This document shows, in pieces, positions 18,608 to 28,063 of a DNA stretch of 45,661 bases. The notes below the pieces were generated by a model that did not search any database, was not told the origin of the DNA, and saw only the letters and a program-made list of their open reading frames with translations. The stretch comes from Burkholderiales bacterium. GTDB lineage: Bacteria; Pseudomonadota; Gammaproteobacteria; Burkholderiales; Casimicrobiaceae. The DNA is taken from positions 1 to 45,661 of the forward strand of contig JADZAQ010000073.1 of the NCBI GenBank assembly GCA_020852555.1, in the 5' to 3' direction. Both the position numbers and the translations under genes were made by a program. The stretch's first letter is position 1; each line of letters begins with the position of its first letter.

Positions 18608-19576
18608 GTGGGCGCGTTGTTGCCGGTGGAGGCGGCGGGTCGAGCGGTACGATGGATCCCGGAAGCGGGCGCGCGCTGGCGGCGCCGCTTCGTCGAGGCG
18701 ATGCTGCGGTTCGGCATCCGGCGCCGGCTCGGTCCCGAGGCGGGCATCGACCACCTGCGCGAGGTCGCCGAACGAATGGATTTGCGGTTCGGCGCGGCCG
18801 AGCGTGACGTGCGGCGCACGCCCGTCGACGCCGGCGGGGTGGCCGCGGAATGGATCGACGTGGTATCGGGCGGCGACGCCCCCGTGATCGTCTACCTGCA
18901 CGGTGGCGCCTTCTGCCTGCGCTTCCCGTGCACGCACGCGGCGCTGGTGGCGCGGCTGTGCCGGCGCCTCGGCGCGCGTGCCCTGCTGCCCGACTACCGG
19001 CTGGCGCCGGAGCACCGCTATCCGGCCGCGCTCGACGACTGCGTCAAGGCGTATCGCTTCGCGCTTGCGCAGTGCGCAGACCCGAAGCGCATCGTTCTCG
19101 CGGGTGACTCCGCGGGAGGAACGCTGGTGCTTGCCGCGCTGCTCCGCCTGAAGGCATCGGCGTTGCCGCTGCCGGCCTGCGCCGTCGCGATCTCGCCGTT
19201 GACCGATTTCACCCTCTCCGGTCGCAGCATGGTCGACAACGAAGGCATCGATCCGATGTTCCGGCTGCGCGTGATCGCCGCCATGCGAACCCTCTATGCG
19301 GATGCCGTGCAGTTCACCGATCCCTTCGTATCGCCGCTGTTCGGAGCGTTCCACGGGTTGCCTCCGCTGCTCCTGCAGGTGGGCAGCACCGAGATGCTGC
19401 GCGACGACGCGCTGCGCATCGCGGCCCGAGCGCAGCAAGCGGGCGTGGACGCGGAAGTCGAGGTCTACGAGAACATGCCGCACGTATTCCACGTGATGCG
19501 CATGCTGCCCGCAAGCGACAAGGCGCTCGACGCCATCGCCGACTTCGTGCGGGCGCGCACCGGCCGGTTCCTGTAA
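18608..19576 (+). CDS. Alpha/beta hydrolase, hormone-sensitive-lipase type esterase
   Basis: 322-residue cytoplasmic esterase of the HSL (GDSAGG) family. The oxyanion-hole motif HGGAF is at 98-102, the nucleophile Ser168 lies in AGDSAGG, the acid is Asp266 or Asp267 (MLRDDAL) and the base is probably His292 (MPHVFHV). Size and motif order are normal. The start is taken as GTG 18608, two nucleotides after the ligase stop, because translational coupling is likely; the Shine-Dalgarno is weak and an ATG at residue 32 is possible. HSL enzymes hydrolyse short acyl esters or lactones. Beside an acyl-CoA ligase it may free a carboxylate for activation, or cleave an ester formed by the WS/DGAT gene further down. 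Confidence 0.88.
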   Translation: MGALLPVEAAGRAVRWIPEAGARWRRRFVEAMLRFGIRRRLGPEAGIDHLREVAERMDLRFGAAERDVRRTPVDAGGVAAEWIDVVSGGDAPVIVYLHGGAFCLRFPCTHAALVARLCRRLGARALLPDYRLAPEHRYPAALDDCVKAYRFALAQCADPKRIVLAGDSAGGTLVLAALLRLKASALPLPACAVAISPLTDFTLSGRSMVDNEGIDPMFRLRVIAAMRTLYADAVQFTDPFVSPLFGAFHGLPPLLLQVGSTEMLRDDALRIAARAQQAGVDAEVEVYENMPHVFHVMRMLPASDKALDAIADFVRARTGRFL

Positions 19577-19597
19577 GGGCGCTGGCGGAAGGCGCCC
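19577..19597 (+). terminator. Hairpin directly after the hydrolase gene
   Basis: GGGCGC (19577-19582) pairs with GCGCCC (19592-19597), beginning on the base after the stop codon. No T-run follows. It may end the ligase-hydrolase transcript before the next promoter (site D). Confidence 0.35.
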
Positions 19598-19625
19598 GCG
19601 TCCGGCCCGTCCGGTTGCCGGGCGC

Positions 19626-19674
19626 ACCCCACCCCTTCGCAGGGGGGGCGTCCTGCCGTACTCCTCTCTAGCCT
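19626..19674 (+). promoter_or_regulatory. Site D: C/G-run box and candidate -10 for the acyl-CoA dehydrogenase operon
   Basis: ACCCC, ACCC, CTTCGCA, then G7 (19626-19648). TAGCCT begins exactly 20 nt after the G-run (19669-19674), the same spacing as the TAATGT at site B. The start codon of the acyl-CoA dehydrogenase gene is 81 nt after the G-run. This would drive the nine-gene unit that ends at 29261. Confidence 0.5.
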
Positions 19675-19729
19675 TCGCTCTTACGGTGCGCGCTGCACCC
19701 GACGCTGCGCTGGCCGACGGAGAACGGAC

Positions 19730-21010
19730 ATGATCCATCTGCACGAAACGCTGGAACTCCCGGTCGCGGGTCTCTCGGGATTCGATGCCCCGGCGAGCGA
19801 GGAGGAGTCGGCGATCCAGGCGTCGGCGCATCGCTTTGCGAAGGACGTGCTGCGGCCGATCGGCCGCGAGCTCGATCGCCTGAGCGCCGAGGACGCGATC
19901 GCGCCGGGCTCGCCGTACTGGGCGGTGTTCGCCGAGGCGAAAAAGCTCGGCCTCGATCCGTCGCTGCTCGCGCAGTTCCCGCCGGCGGTCGGCGCACGGC
20001 TCGAATCGATGATCGGCGAGGAGCTGGGTTGGGGCGACGCCGGGCTCGCAACGTCGCTCGCCGCGGCGCAATTTCCGCTGACGATGGCAGTGGCTGCGGA
20101 GCACCGCGAACTGATCGAGCTTTGCGCCGACCGCATCGGCTGCTGGCTCATCACGCAGCCGGATCGTGGCTCCGACGTGGGGGTGATGTACGCCGACGAG
20201 TGGCCGGCCGGCGTGCCCGGCAACAAGGGCAACGTCACGGCCAAGGTCGCCGGCGACGAAATCGTGCTGAACGGCCAGTGCTCGGCGTGGGTATCCAACG
20301 GCGCGGTGGCGCAGGTGGCCCTGTGCTACGTCGCCGCGGACTATGGAGACGGCTTCCTCGGGAAGGACGGGGTGGTCAACGGGCTCGTCTGCGTCGCGCC
20401 GCTCGACGTGAAGGGCGTGTCGCGCGGCAAGCCGCTCGAGAAGATCGGCCAGCGCTCGCTGCCGCAGGGGGAGATCTACTTCGACAACGTTCGCATCCCG
20501 CGCCGCTTCGCGATCGCGGAGCGCGATCGCTACTACGGCAACCTGTCGGCGACCTGGTCCTACGCTGGAACGCACATGTGCCAGACGTTTACCGGCGTGG
20601 CGCGCGCCGCCTTCGAGCACGCGCTTGCCTACGCGCACGAGCGCACCCAGGGTGGGGCGCTGCTCGCCCGGCACCAGCTCGTCCGTTGGCGCCTGGGCGA
20701 CATGGGTCGGCGCGTCGAACTCATCCGCGCGGCGGCGCGCCGCGCCGTCGAGTACGCGCGCCTCACGCCCCGCGGTCACGCGTTCGTCACGGCGCAGGCC
20801 AAGGTGACGGTCACCGAGGAAGCGATGAAGGTCGTGCACGAGGCGCTGCAGATGTTCGGCGGCAACGGCACCACGCGCGAGTACCCGGTCGAGAAGCTCT
20901 TCCGCGACACGCGCGCCGCGCTCATCGAGGATGGCGAGAACTATGTGCTGACGATGCGCTTCGGCGCGCTGCTGTCGCGCCTGTACGAGTCGGGCTGGGC
21001 CAACGGCTGA
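19730..21010 (+). CDS. Acyl-CoA dehydrogenase family flavoprotein
   Basis: 426-residue acyl-CoA dehydrogenase, expected to introduce an alpha-beta double bond in an acyl-CoA with FAD and pass electrons to ETF. Domain order is normal: N-terminal helical domain to about 135, a beta domain with LITQPDRGSDVG (FAD/substrate loop), and a C-terminal helical domain with QMFGGNGTTREYPVEKLFRD and the late RDTRAALIEDGEN segment, where a Glu near the usual catalytic position is available. It is somewhat longer than the 380-residue norm because of an insertion after the beta-domain loop (DEWPAGVPGNKGN). The ATG at 19730 follows GGAGA. It is the first gene of a long operon behind site D. No enoyl-CoA hydratase gene is present in the window, so a full beta-oxidation cycle must borrow enzymes from elsewhere. 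Confidence 0.92.
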   Translation: MIHLHETLELPVAGLSGFDAPASEEESAIQASAHRFAKDVLRPIGRELDRLSAEDAIAPGSPYWAVFAEAKKLGLDPSLLAQFPPAVGARLESMIGEELGWGDAGLATSLAAAQFPLTMAVAAEHRELIELCADRIGCWLITQPDRGSDVGVMYADEWPAGVPGNKGNVTAKVAGDEIVLNGQCSAWVSNGAVAQVALCYVAADYGDGFLGKDGVVNGLVCVAPLDVKGVSRGKPLEKIGQRSLPQGEIYFDNVRIPRRFAIAERDRYYGNLSATWSYAGTHMCQTFTGVARAAFEHALAYAHERTQGGALLARHQLVRWRLGDMGRRVELIRAAARRAVEYARLTPRGHAFVTAQAKVTVTEEAMKVVHEALQMFGGNGTTREYPVEKLFRDTRAALIEDGENYVLTMRFGALLSRLYESGWANG

Positions 21011-21051
21011 GGCCGTTCGCACCGCGAATCACTTCACGAAGGAATAACGAC

Positions 21052-22182
21052 ATGGCGAAGCACCCCGTCGTCGTCTACGGCGCATCCGGCTACACCGGCA
21101 TGCTGACCATGGACTGGCTGATCGATCAGGACATTCCGTTCACCGCGGTCGCGCGCAACGCGCAGCGGACCGAGGAAATGATGCGCCAGCGCGTCGTGCG
21201 TCTCGAGTCGGCGCGTTACGAGATCGTCGAGTGTGCGCACGACGTCGCGGCGCTGACCGCGGCGTTTCGCGGTGCCAGGGTCGTCTGCAACACCGTCGGG
21301 CCGTTCGTCAGGTTCGGGCTCGAGGGCGTACAGGCCGCGCTCGCCGCCGGCTGCCATCACCTCGACACGACCGGCGAGCAGTCGTACGTGCTCGCCGCGC
21401 GCGAGCGCTTCGGTGCCGCGTATGCCGACGCCAACCTCGTCCTCGCGCCGTCGACCTCGTACATGTACACGCTGTCCGAAATCGCCGCCGAGCTCGCGCT
21501 GGAGACGCCGGGCATCGATGCCCTCGAGACGGCGAGCCTGTCCCGCGGGCCGCGGGCGAGCGCGGGCATCACCGTCGGCTCGACGGCGTCGATCTTCGAG
21601 ATGTATCGCGCGAAGGAGCATTTCCTCTGGGACAACGCGCTCGTCGAGCACGAGAAGCACAAGGGCTACGAAATCTCCGTCCCGGAGTTGCTGCTGCCGG
21701 TGTTCTGTCTGCCGTGGAGCGGCACTTCGCTGCCGGTGTTCTTCGAGGGCGATCCGCGGGTGCGCCACTGCTTCTCGCTGGTCGGCTTCTACGACAACCC
21801 GGCGATGCGGATGGTCGCCGCGCTGGGGCAGAAGTGGGACGCCGAATACCGGAACCTGCCGCAAGAGCAGCAGGATGCCGTGCTGCAGCAGATCGTGAGC
21901 TCGACCACGCCGGCGATGCCGCCGCGCGAGCGGACGACGTTGAACCGCTCGATCGATATTGCGGTCGGTCGCGGCCAGCTCACCTCGGTACGCGCGGTGG
22001 TGCACAGCGTCACTCCGTATATCACGACGGGCGCGCTGCAGACGGCGGCGGTGATGAAGCTTCTCGACGGCCGGTTCGCGCAGCCCGGCTTCGTCTCCGC
22101 GTGCCAGGCCTTCGGCCATCGCTACCTCCTCGCCTTCCTCGAGCAGCGCGGGCTCGCTCGGGCCAGCGTGACGCACTCCTGA
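21052..22182 (+). CDS. Saccharopine dehydrogenase-like Rossmann protein (DUF5938-type)
   Basis: 376-residue protein with an N-terminal NAD(P)-binding Rossmann fold (VVVYGASGYTGML at 6-18, then VARN) and the trans-acting region VVCNTVGPFVRFG seen in saccharopine-dehydrogenase-like enzymes. The C-terminal half resembles the uncharacterised domain attached to these reductases in proteobacteria. True saccharopine dehydrogenase (lysine metabolism) is unlikely given the setting between an acyl-CoA dehydrogenase and an acyl-CoA ligase; related trans-acting enoyl reductases act on lipid-linked substrates in actinobacteria. A reductase on a CoA- or lipid-bound intermediate is the best guess. The ATG at 21052 follows AAGGA, 41 nt after the previous stop. 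Confidence 0.82.
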   Translation: MAKHPVVVYGASGYTGMLTMDWLIDQDIPFTAVARNAQRTEEMMRQRVVRLESARYEIVECAHDVAALTAAFRGARVVCNTVGPFVRFGLEGVQAALAAGCHHLDTTGEQSYVLAARERFGAAYADANLVLAPSTSYMYTLSEIAAELALETPGIDALETASLSRGPRASAGITVGSTASIFEMYRAKEHFLWDNALVEHEKHKGYEISVPELLLPVFCLPWSGTSLPVFFEGDPRVRHCFSLVGFYDNPAMRMVAALGQKWDAEYRNLPQEQQDAVLQQIVSSTTPAMPPRERTTLNRSIDIAVGRGQLTSVRAVVHSVTPYITTGALQTAAVMKLLDGRFAQPGFVSACQAFGHRYLLAFLEQRGLARASVTHS

Positions 22183-22205
22183 GCGCAGCGACGAGGAGCG
22201 GCGCA

Positions 22206-23762
22206 ATGGCAATGATCGATTTCTTCGATCGCGGGTGGCGCAGCCATCCGCGGCGGCCGGCATTCGTGATGGACGAGCGCGCACGGACCTACGACGAGAT
22301 CGGCGAGCTGTCGTGCCGGATCGCCCACGGGCTCCTTGCCGCCGGCTTCGCGCGCGAAGCGAAGGGTGCGGTGCTGGCCGGCAACGATCCCGGGGCCTGG
22401 GCGTGCACGCTCGGCCTGTGGCGGGCCGGCATGGCGTGGGTGCCGGTCAATCCGCGGGGCACGCCGCAGGAATGCCAGTACGTCGTGGACAGCTTCGACT
22501 GCGAGGCGATCTTCTTCCAGCGCGCCTTTGCTCCGCTGGTGGCGGCGCTGCGCGACAAGCTCGAGAAGGTGAAGTTGTGGGTGTGCATCGACGGTGACGC
22601 CGAGGGTGCGCCATCGCTCGAGGCGTGGGCCGGCGCGCAGTCGGCGACGCGACCCGAGATCGCGGTCGACCTCGACGACGTCGTGATGGTCGCGGCAACG
22701 GGTGGAACCACCGGCATGCCGAAGGGGGTGATGAATACGCATCGCAGCGTGCAGACGTTCGTCGCGCATTACATGATGGCGATCACGTATCCGTGCGACG
22801 TCGTTCCCGTGAACCTCGCCGCCGCACCGATGACGCACACGGCGGGCATCCTGTCGCTGCCGACGTCGGCGCGGGGCGGTACCGTCGTGGTCCTCTCCAA
22901 GCCCGATCCGGCGGCGCTGCTGGCGGCGATCGCGAAGCATCGGGTGACCGAGTTCTTCCTGCCGCCGACGGTGATCTACCGCCTGCTCGACATCCCGGGC
23001 ATCGAGCGCGCCGACTTCTCGTCGCTGCGCTACTTCATGTACGGGGCGGCGCCGATGTCGGTCGACAAGCTGAAGCGGGCGATCGAGGTATTCGGCCCCG
23101 TGATGACGGGTGGCTACGGCCAGACCGAGGCGCCAGCGTCGATCGCGTACCTGCGACCCGACGAGCACTTCGTCGACGGCAAGCTCGCGTCGGATGCGCG
23201 CCTGACCTCCGTCGGTCGTCCGAATCCGCTGATCCGCGTCGAGATCCTCGACGCGGAGGGCCGTGTGCTGTCCACCGGCGAGTCGGGCGAGATCTGCGTG
23301 CGCGGCGACCTCGTGATGAAGGGCTACTACAAGGCGCCGGACAAGACCGCCGAGACGATCGTCGACGGCTGGCTGCACACCGGCGACGTCGGTCACCTCG
23401 ACGACGAGGGCTACCTGCACATCACCGATCGGCGCAAGGACATGATCATCAGCGGCGGCTTCAACATCTATCCGGGCGAGATCGAGCAGGTCATCTGGTC
23501 GCACCCGGCGGTGCAGGATTGTGCGGTCATCGGCGTGCCGGACAACGAATGGGGCGAGGCGGTGAAGGCGGTGGTCGAGCTGAAGCCCGGCGCCACCGTC
23601 GACGGTGCGGAACTCATCGCGCTGTGCAAGGCGCGGCTCGGCAGCGTCAAGGCGCCAAAGAGTGTCGATACCGTCGCGGCGCTGCCCCGGAGCAGCGTCG
23701 GCAAGGTCTTGAAGAAGGACCTGCGCGAGGCGTACTGGCAGGGCATCGAGCGACGGATCTGA
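22206..23762 (+). CDS. AMP-forming acyl-CoA ligase, second copy
   Basis: 518-residue ANL-superfamily ligase. The phosphate loop is AATGGTTGMPKG (163-174), with Gly replacing the usual Ser; the adenylate motif is GGYGQTEAP; the hinge is HTGDVGHLDDEGYLHITDRRKD; the catalytic Lys is K500 in VGKVLKK. It differs clearly from the ligase at 16962-18605, so it probably activates a different acid, for example a ring-derived or shortened intermediate. The ATG at 22206 follows GAGGAG and lies 23 nt after the reductase stop, inside the operon started at site D. Aromatic acid:CoA ligase or short/medium-chain ligase are both possible. Confidence 0.92.
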   Translation: MAMIDFFDRGWRSHPRRPAFVMDERARTYDEIGELSCRIAHGLLAAGFAREAKGAVLAGNDPGAWACTLGLWRAGMAWVPVNPRGTPQECQYVVDSFDCEAIFFQRAFAPLVAALRDKLEKVKLWVCIDGDAEGAPSLEAWAGAQSATRPEIAVDLDDVVMVAATGGTTGMPKGVMNTHRSVQTFVAHYMMAITYPCDVVPVNLAAAPMTHTAGILSLPTSARGGTVVVLSKPDPAALLAAIAKHRVTEFFLPPTVIYRLLDIPGIERADFSSLRYFMYGAAPMSVDKLKRAIEVFGPVMTGGYGQTEAPASIAYLRPDEHFVDGKLASDARLTSVGRPNPLIRVEILDAEGRVLSTGESGEICVRGDLVMKGYYKAPDKTAETIVDGWLHTGDVGHLDDEGYLHITDRRKDMIISGGFNIYPGEIEQVIWSHPAVQDCAVIGVPDNEWGEAVKAVVELKPGATVDGAELIALCKARLGSVKAPKSVDTVAALPRSSVGKVLKKDLREAYWQGIERRI

Positions 23763-23766
23763 TGCC

Positions 23767-24174
23767 ATGCGCCAAAGCGAATCACGACACGCCAGCATCT
23801 ACGCCTGGGCGGGGCTCACGACCGCGCTGGCGCTCACGCTGACGCTCGCTCCCGGCGTGCTGGCGCGGATCGCCGGCGTGCCGCTCACCGATGCAGCAGC
23901 GCCGTGGGCGCGGCTGGCGGGCCTGATGGCTGCCGGCTATTCGCTCGCCTACTGGATCGCGGCCGTCTACCGCCTCCTCCCCTGGATGTGGGCGTCGGTG
24001 GTTCTGCGTGGCACGGTGCTCGTGCCGGTTGGCGCTCTCGTTGCGTTCGGACTGTTGCCGCCGTCCGCCATCGCAATCGGCGTCGTCGATCTGTGCGGCG
24101 CGCTGTGGACCTGGCGCGAACTCGCCACACCGCGTCGTCGCGTCGTGGATCCGCAGTTTCAGGAGAGTCGATGA
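23767..24174 (+). CDS. Small four-helix membrane protein (copy 1)
   Basis: 135-residue inner-membrane protein with four predicted helices (about residues 12-36, 45-66, 72-94 and 98-117), a short basic N-terminus and a charged C-terminal tail (RRRVVDPQFQESR). It starts 4 nt after the ligase stop and its own stop overlaps the SDR start (ATGA), so it is translationally coupled on both sides. No motif identifies its function. Length and topology resemble the 130-residue protein at 28869-29261 in the same operon, and the two may be distant paralogues. A membrane anchor or accessory role for neighbouring enzymes is only a suggestion. Confidence 0.8.
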   Translation: MRQSESRHASIYAWAGLTTALALTLTLAPGVLARIAGVPLTDAAAPWARLAGLMAAGYSLAYWIAAVYRLLPWMWASVVLRGTVLVPVGALVAFGLLPPSAIAIGVVDLCGALWTWRELATPRRRVVDPQFQESR

Positions 24175-25007
24175 ATCCGTATCAAGACAAGGTCGCCGTC
24201 ATCACCGGGGCGGGCTCCGGCATCGGGCGCGAACTCGCGCAGCTCCTCGCCCAGCGGGGCGCGCGGCTCGCGCTCTCCGATGTCGACGAGCAGGGACTTG
24301 CGGAGACGCGTCGGCGCTGCGGGGATGCGGCGACGATCCGTACGTACCGGCTCGACGTGTCGCAGCGCGCCGGCGTCTTCGCGCACGCGGATGACGTGAA
24401 GCGCGACTTCGGCGGTGCCCATTTCATCTTCAACAATGCGGGCGTGTCGCTCGCCGCAACCTTCGAGCACATGACGATCGAAGAGCTCGAGTGGCTGCTC
24501 GGGATCAACCTGTGGGGCGTCGTCTACGGGACCAAGGCGTTCCTGCCGATGATGCTCGCGCAGCGCGAGGGACGCATCGTGAACATCTCGAGCATCTTCG
24601 GCTTCGTCGGCGTGCCCGCGCAGTCGGCGTACAACATCTCGAAGTTCGCGGTGCGCGGATTGAACGAGTGCCTGTGGGCGGAGCTCGAAGGGACGGGCGT
24701 GCAGGTGACGTCGGTGCACCCGGGCGGCATCCGGACCAACATCGACAAGGCGGCGCCCCTCGGCAAGTTCGCGGGCGACTACGAGAAGGGGGTGCTCGAA
24801 ACCGTCTCCCGCATGCTGGTGACTCCGCCGGAGCAGTGCGCGCGGGAGATCGTCGATGGTGTTGCACGCGGCCATCGACGAATCGTCACCGGCAAGAGCG
24901 CCGGTCTCACCGATCTCGTGGCCAGGCTCTCCCCAAAGCACTACGGCAAGGTCCTCGCGTGGATGGGCCTGCGTGGCCCGTACGCGCACCTGGGGAGCGG
25001 CCGATGA
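24171..25007 (+). CDS. Short-chain dehydrogenase/reductase
   Basis: 278-residue classical SDR oxidising or reducing a hydroxyl/keto group with NAD(P). The cofactor motif is TGAGSGIG (12-19), the structural motif NNAG is at 88-91, and the catalytic Ser140/141, Tyr154 and Lys158 are in order (SAYNISK). Asp37 at the end of the second strand (LALSDVDE) suggests a preference for NAD over NADP. The start ATG at 24171 overlaps the preceding stop as ATGA, and its own stop overlaps the next ATG in the same way. Candidate substrates are a 3-hydroxyacyl-CoA, an alcohol, or a hydroxysteroid-like ring; the sequence does not decide. The C-terminal 60 residues are longer than the minimal SDR fold. Confidence 0.92.
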   Translation: MNPYQDKVAVITGAGSGIGRELAQLLAQRGARLALSDVDEQGLAETRRRCGDAATIRTYRLDVSQRAGVFAHADDVKRDFGGAHFIFNNAGVSLAATFEHMTIEELEWLLGINLWGVVYGTKAFLPMMLAQREGRIVNISSIFGFVGVPAQSAYNISKFAVRGLNECLWAELEGTGVQVTSVHPGGIRTNIDKAAPLGKFAGDYEKGVLETVSRMLVTPPEQCAREIVDGVARGHRRIVTGKSAGLTDLVARLSPKHYGKVLAWMGLRGPYAHLGSGR

Positions 25008-26482
25008 GCCGCAACATTCCTCCGCTCGACCTCATGTGGCTCCTGGTCGAGACGGCGAACGCCCCCACGCACGTCGGCGCGCTGCTGCTCTTCGAGCGCC
25101 CGGCGCGCGCCCCGGCTTCCTTTGTCGCCGATCTGGTCGCGAGCTACCGGGCCGCCACCCCACGCACGCCGTTTGATCAGGTTCCGCGGCTCGTGGGGAC
25201 GCGGCTCCCGCATTGGCAGCAAGTCGAGGCGATCGACCTCGATTACCACGTGCAGCACCTCGTGCTGCCAGCCGGTGCCACCGAGCGCACGCTGGTCCGC
25301 CTGGTCGAGGACCTGCACGAACCGATGCTCGACCGCAATCGGCCGCTCTTTCGTCTCGTATTCATCGAGGGACTGCCCGACGGCCGCTTCGCGATGTACC
25401 TCAAGCTGCACCACGCGATCATCGACGGCATGTCGGCGATCTCGCGCATCGTCGCCTCGCTGGCGACGTCGCCGAAGGAGCGGACACGCCCGCCGATGTT
25501 CGCCGTCGACGTCGCACCGCCGCGAACGCGCCACCCGCGGCGGCTTTCCGCCGAGGTGAGCGCATTCAACCGCTCGGCGTTGCGGCAGACGAGTGCGCTC
25601 AAGGACGTATCGGTCGGTCTCGTCGTCAAGACGCTGCGCCGGCTCGTGGTGAAGGATACCGCCGGCAGCCAGCCGTTCGCCGCCGCCCACCTTGCGACCA
25701 ACGAGCCGGTGCGCACGCCGCGCGCCTTCGCGATGCTCGCACTGCCGCTCGAGACCATGCGGGAGATCGGCAAGGCGTTCGGCGGCACCCTCAACGACGT
25801 CGCGGCCACGATCGTCGACGCGGGGCTGCAACGCTATCTCGACGACCTCGGCCGGCCGGCGCGCAAGCCGCTGGTCACGATGCTTCCGGTTTCGCTGCGC
25901 GACGAGGGCGACACGTCGGCGAAAACGCTGGCGTCGGCCATGTTCGTCGCGCTCGGCGCGCCCGACGCCGAGGCGGAGGACCGCATGCGGCAGGTGATGG
26001 CCGCGGTCGCCGCGGGCAAGGCCGACCTGCGCGCGATGTCGAAGGATGCCGCGCTGCTGTATGCGACGACGGTCCTCGGCATCGGCACGGCGACCGAGAT
26101 GTCTAGCGTCGTCGGCCGCGTCACCGGGCATCTTGCCAATTTCGTGCTGTCGAACGTGCCGGGGTCGCGCGAAGACCTCTATCTGCACGGCGCAAGGCTC
26201 GCCGCGATCTTCCCGATCTCCGCGCTCGCGCTCAACGTCGGCGTCAACGTGACGCTCACCTCGCATGCCGGGACGATGTTCTTCGGATTCGTCGGCAACG
26301 GGATCGCGCTACCCGACTTCGATCGTCTCGCGCGCCACACCGGCGATGCGTTCGCCGCGCTCGGGGCGGCGGTGCAGCGGCCGGCGCAGCGCCGGCGGGC
26401 GAAGCCGGGCACCACCGCGGCCGCCGCCGCAAAGCCCTCCCGCAAGCGTGCTGCCGCCATCGGTCGCGGCGCGCCGGGATGA
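25004..26482 (+). CDS. Wax ester synthase / diacylglycerol acyltransferase (WS/DGAT) family protein
   Basis: 492-residue acyltransferase transferring an acyl group from acyl-CoA to an alcohol or diacylglycerol. The catalytic HHxxxDG motif is present as HHAIIDG (136-142), followed by the C-terminal WS/DGAT domain with FVLSNVPGSREDLYLHGA. An early PPLDLMWLL segment is family-typical. The last 35-40 residues form a Lys/Arg/Ala-rich tail (around QRRRAKPGTTAAAAAKPSRKR), probably disordered and possibly membrane-surface binding. The ATG at 25004 overlaps the SDR stop. In proteobacteria such genes make storage lipids, but within a catabolic operon it may instead esterify a toxic or poorly soluble intermediate. 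Confidence 0.92.
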   Translation: MSRNIPPLDLMWLLVETANAPTHVGALLLFERPARAPASFVADLVASYRAATPRTPFDQVPRLVGTRLPHWQQVEAIDLDYHVQHLVLPAGATERTLVRLVEDLHEPMLDRNRPLFRLVFIEGLPDGRFAMYLKLHHAIIDGMSAISRIVASLATSPKERTRPPMFAVDVAPPRTRHPRRLSAEVSAFNRSALRQTSALKDVSVGLVVKTLRRLVVKDTAGSQPFAAAHLATNEPVRTPRAFAMLALPLETMREIGKAFGGTLNDVAATIVDAGLQRYLDDLGRPARKPLVTMLPVSLRDEGDTSAKTLASAMFVALGAPDAEAEDRMRQVMAAVAAGKADLRAMSKDAALLYATTVLGIGTATEMSSVVGRVTGHLANFVLSNVPGSREDLYLHGARLAAIFPISALALNVGVNVTLTSHAGTMFFGFVGNGIALPDFDRLARHTGDAFAALGAAVQRPAQRRRAKPGTTAAAAAKPSRKRAAAIGRGAPG

Positions 26483-26512
26483 CTTCCGGGCGACACAGGG
26501 AAACGTGACCCG

Positions 26513-28063
26513 ATGAAACGACATGAACCCGCGCGTAGCGCGGCGAGGCGGTGGACCGTCGCGGCGACGCTGCTGGCGACGACCGCATGGGTCGGCGCGC
26601 AGCCGCTGAGCGGGCCGCCAGCCGACCCTCGCTTCAAATTCTCGACACCGATGCCAGCCGGCATCGCGGCGCCCGACAAGGTCGACACGCGGCTCGGGAC
26701 GCTCGGGTTCTTCGACGGATTTCCCGACCGGGAGACGGCACGCAAGCTCTTCGACAATCTCGATTTCCAGCGCGCCGTGCAGGCGTACCTGCTCGCGATT
26801 CCCGCGGTGAGCCAGGTGGCGGATCGCAACGCGAACCGCGCGCTCGGACCCGTCAATCGGACGATCCCGATCTGGGAAGAGCTCGTCGACTCGCGCACCG
26901 TAGGACTCACGTTCAACGACAACACCGTCTACAGCTGGGGGTGGGTCAACCTCGCGCAGGGACCGCTCGTCCTCGAAGTGCCGCCGAAGGTGCTCGGCGG
27001 GATCAACGACATCTGGTTTCGCTGGGTCGTCGATCTCGGCATCACCGGGCCGGACGAGGGACGCGGCGGCAGGTACCTGTTGCTGCCGCCCGGCTACGCC
27101 GGCAACGTGCCTGACGGCTACCACGTTGTGCGCTCGCCGACGTTCAACCTGTGGATTCCGTGGCGCAGCTTCCTCGTCGACGGAGATCCGAAGCCCGGTG
27201 TGGACCTCGTCAAGAAGCACACGAAGATCTACCCGCTCGCCGACGCGGGGAAGCCGGCGCCCGAACTCACCTGGGTCGATCTCTCGGGGAAGCCCTTCAA
27301 TATCGTGAACCCCACGGGCTACGCGTTCTGGGAGCTGCTCGACCAAGCGGTGCAGGAGGAGCCGAGCGAGTCTCTCGACCCGATTCGCTTGGGCTTCTAC
27401 GCGTCGATCGGCATCCGCAAGGGCAAGCCGTTCGCGCCCGACGCGCGGATGAAGAAGATCCTGACCGAAGCGGCCGCTGTCGGCGACGCAACCGCACGCG
27501 CGATCGCGTTCCACTGGCGCGAGAAGGACGGCTACTACTACGCAGGCAGCCGATGGCAGCTTCCGTTCGTCGGCGGCTACAAGTTCGAGTCGCAGCCCGG
27601 CGTGCTCGATCTCGACGCGTACGCCTTCTATTACTTCCTTGCGACCGGCGTCACGCCGGCGATGGAGGCGAAGATGGTCGGGCGCGGCTCGCAATATGCG
27701 TGGACATCGCGCGACTCGAAGGGTGACGCGCTCGACGGCGGGCGCAACTACAGGCTGCATCTGCCACCGAACATCCCGGTCAAGGACTTCTGGTCGGTGA
27801 TCGTCTACGGCAACCAGACGCGCTCGATGATCCAGACCGACCAGCGCTTCCCGAGCGTCACCAGCCAGAACAAGGCGCTGGTCGTCAACGCGGACGGCTC
27901 GGTCGACGTCTGGTTCGGGCCGAAGGCGCCGCCCGGCAAGGAAGCGAACTGGGTGCAGACGGTACCCGGGCACGGCTGGAACACAATCCTGCGCCTCTAC
28001 GGGCCGCTCGAGCCGTGGTTCGACAAGACCTGGCGCCCCGGCGAAATCGAGATCCTGCCGTGA
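26513..28063 (+). CDS. DUF1254/DUF1214 domain protein, exported
   Basis: 516-residue protein with an N-terminal signal sequence (basic MKRHEPARSAARR, hydrophobic run to WVGAQ), a DUF1254 domain (about 75-200, with FQRAVQAYLLAIPAVS and TVYSWGWVNLAQGPLVLEVP) and a C-terminal DUF1214 domain (about 390-510, with YRLHLPPNIPVKDFWSVIVY, NADGSVDVWFG and LYGPLEPWFDKTW). It is complete and of normal family length. The function of the family is unknown. It follows WS/DGAT after 30 nt and its stop overlaps the next gene as GTGA. A second, broken copy of its C-terminal half lies at 37187-37966. A periplasmic role linked to lipids is inferred from context only. Confidence 0.9.
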   Translation: MKRHEPARSAARRWTVAATLLATTAWVGAQPLSGPPADPRFKFSTPMPAGIAAPDKVDTRLGTLGFFDGFPDRETARKLFDNLDFQRAVQAYLLAIPAVSQVADRNANRALGPVNRTIPIWEELVDSRTVGLTFNDNTVYSWGWVNLAQGPLVLEVPPKVLGGINDIWFRWVVDLGITGPDEGRGGRYLLLPPGYAGNVPDGYHVVRSPTFNLWIPWRSFLVDGDPKPGVDLVKKHTKIYPLADAGKPAPELTWVDLSGKPFNIVNPTGYAFWELLDQAVQEEPSESLDPIRLGFYASIGIRKGKPFAPDARMKKILTEAAAVGDATARAIAFHWREKDGYYYAGSRWQLPFVGGYKFESQPGVLDLDAYAFYYFLATGVTPAMEAKMVGRGSQYAWTSRDSKGDALDGGRNYRLHLPPNIPVKDFWSVIVYGNQTRSMIQTDQRFPSVTSQNKALVVNADGSVDVWFGPKAPPGKEANWVQTVPGHGWNTILRLYGPLEPWFDKTWRPGEIEILP

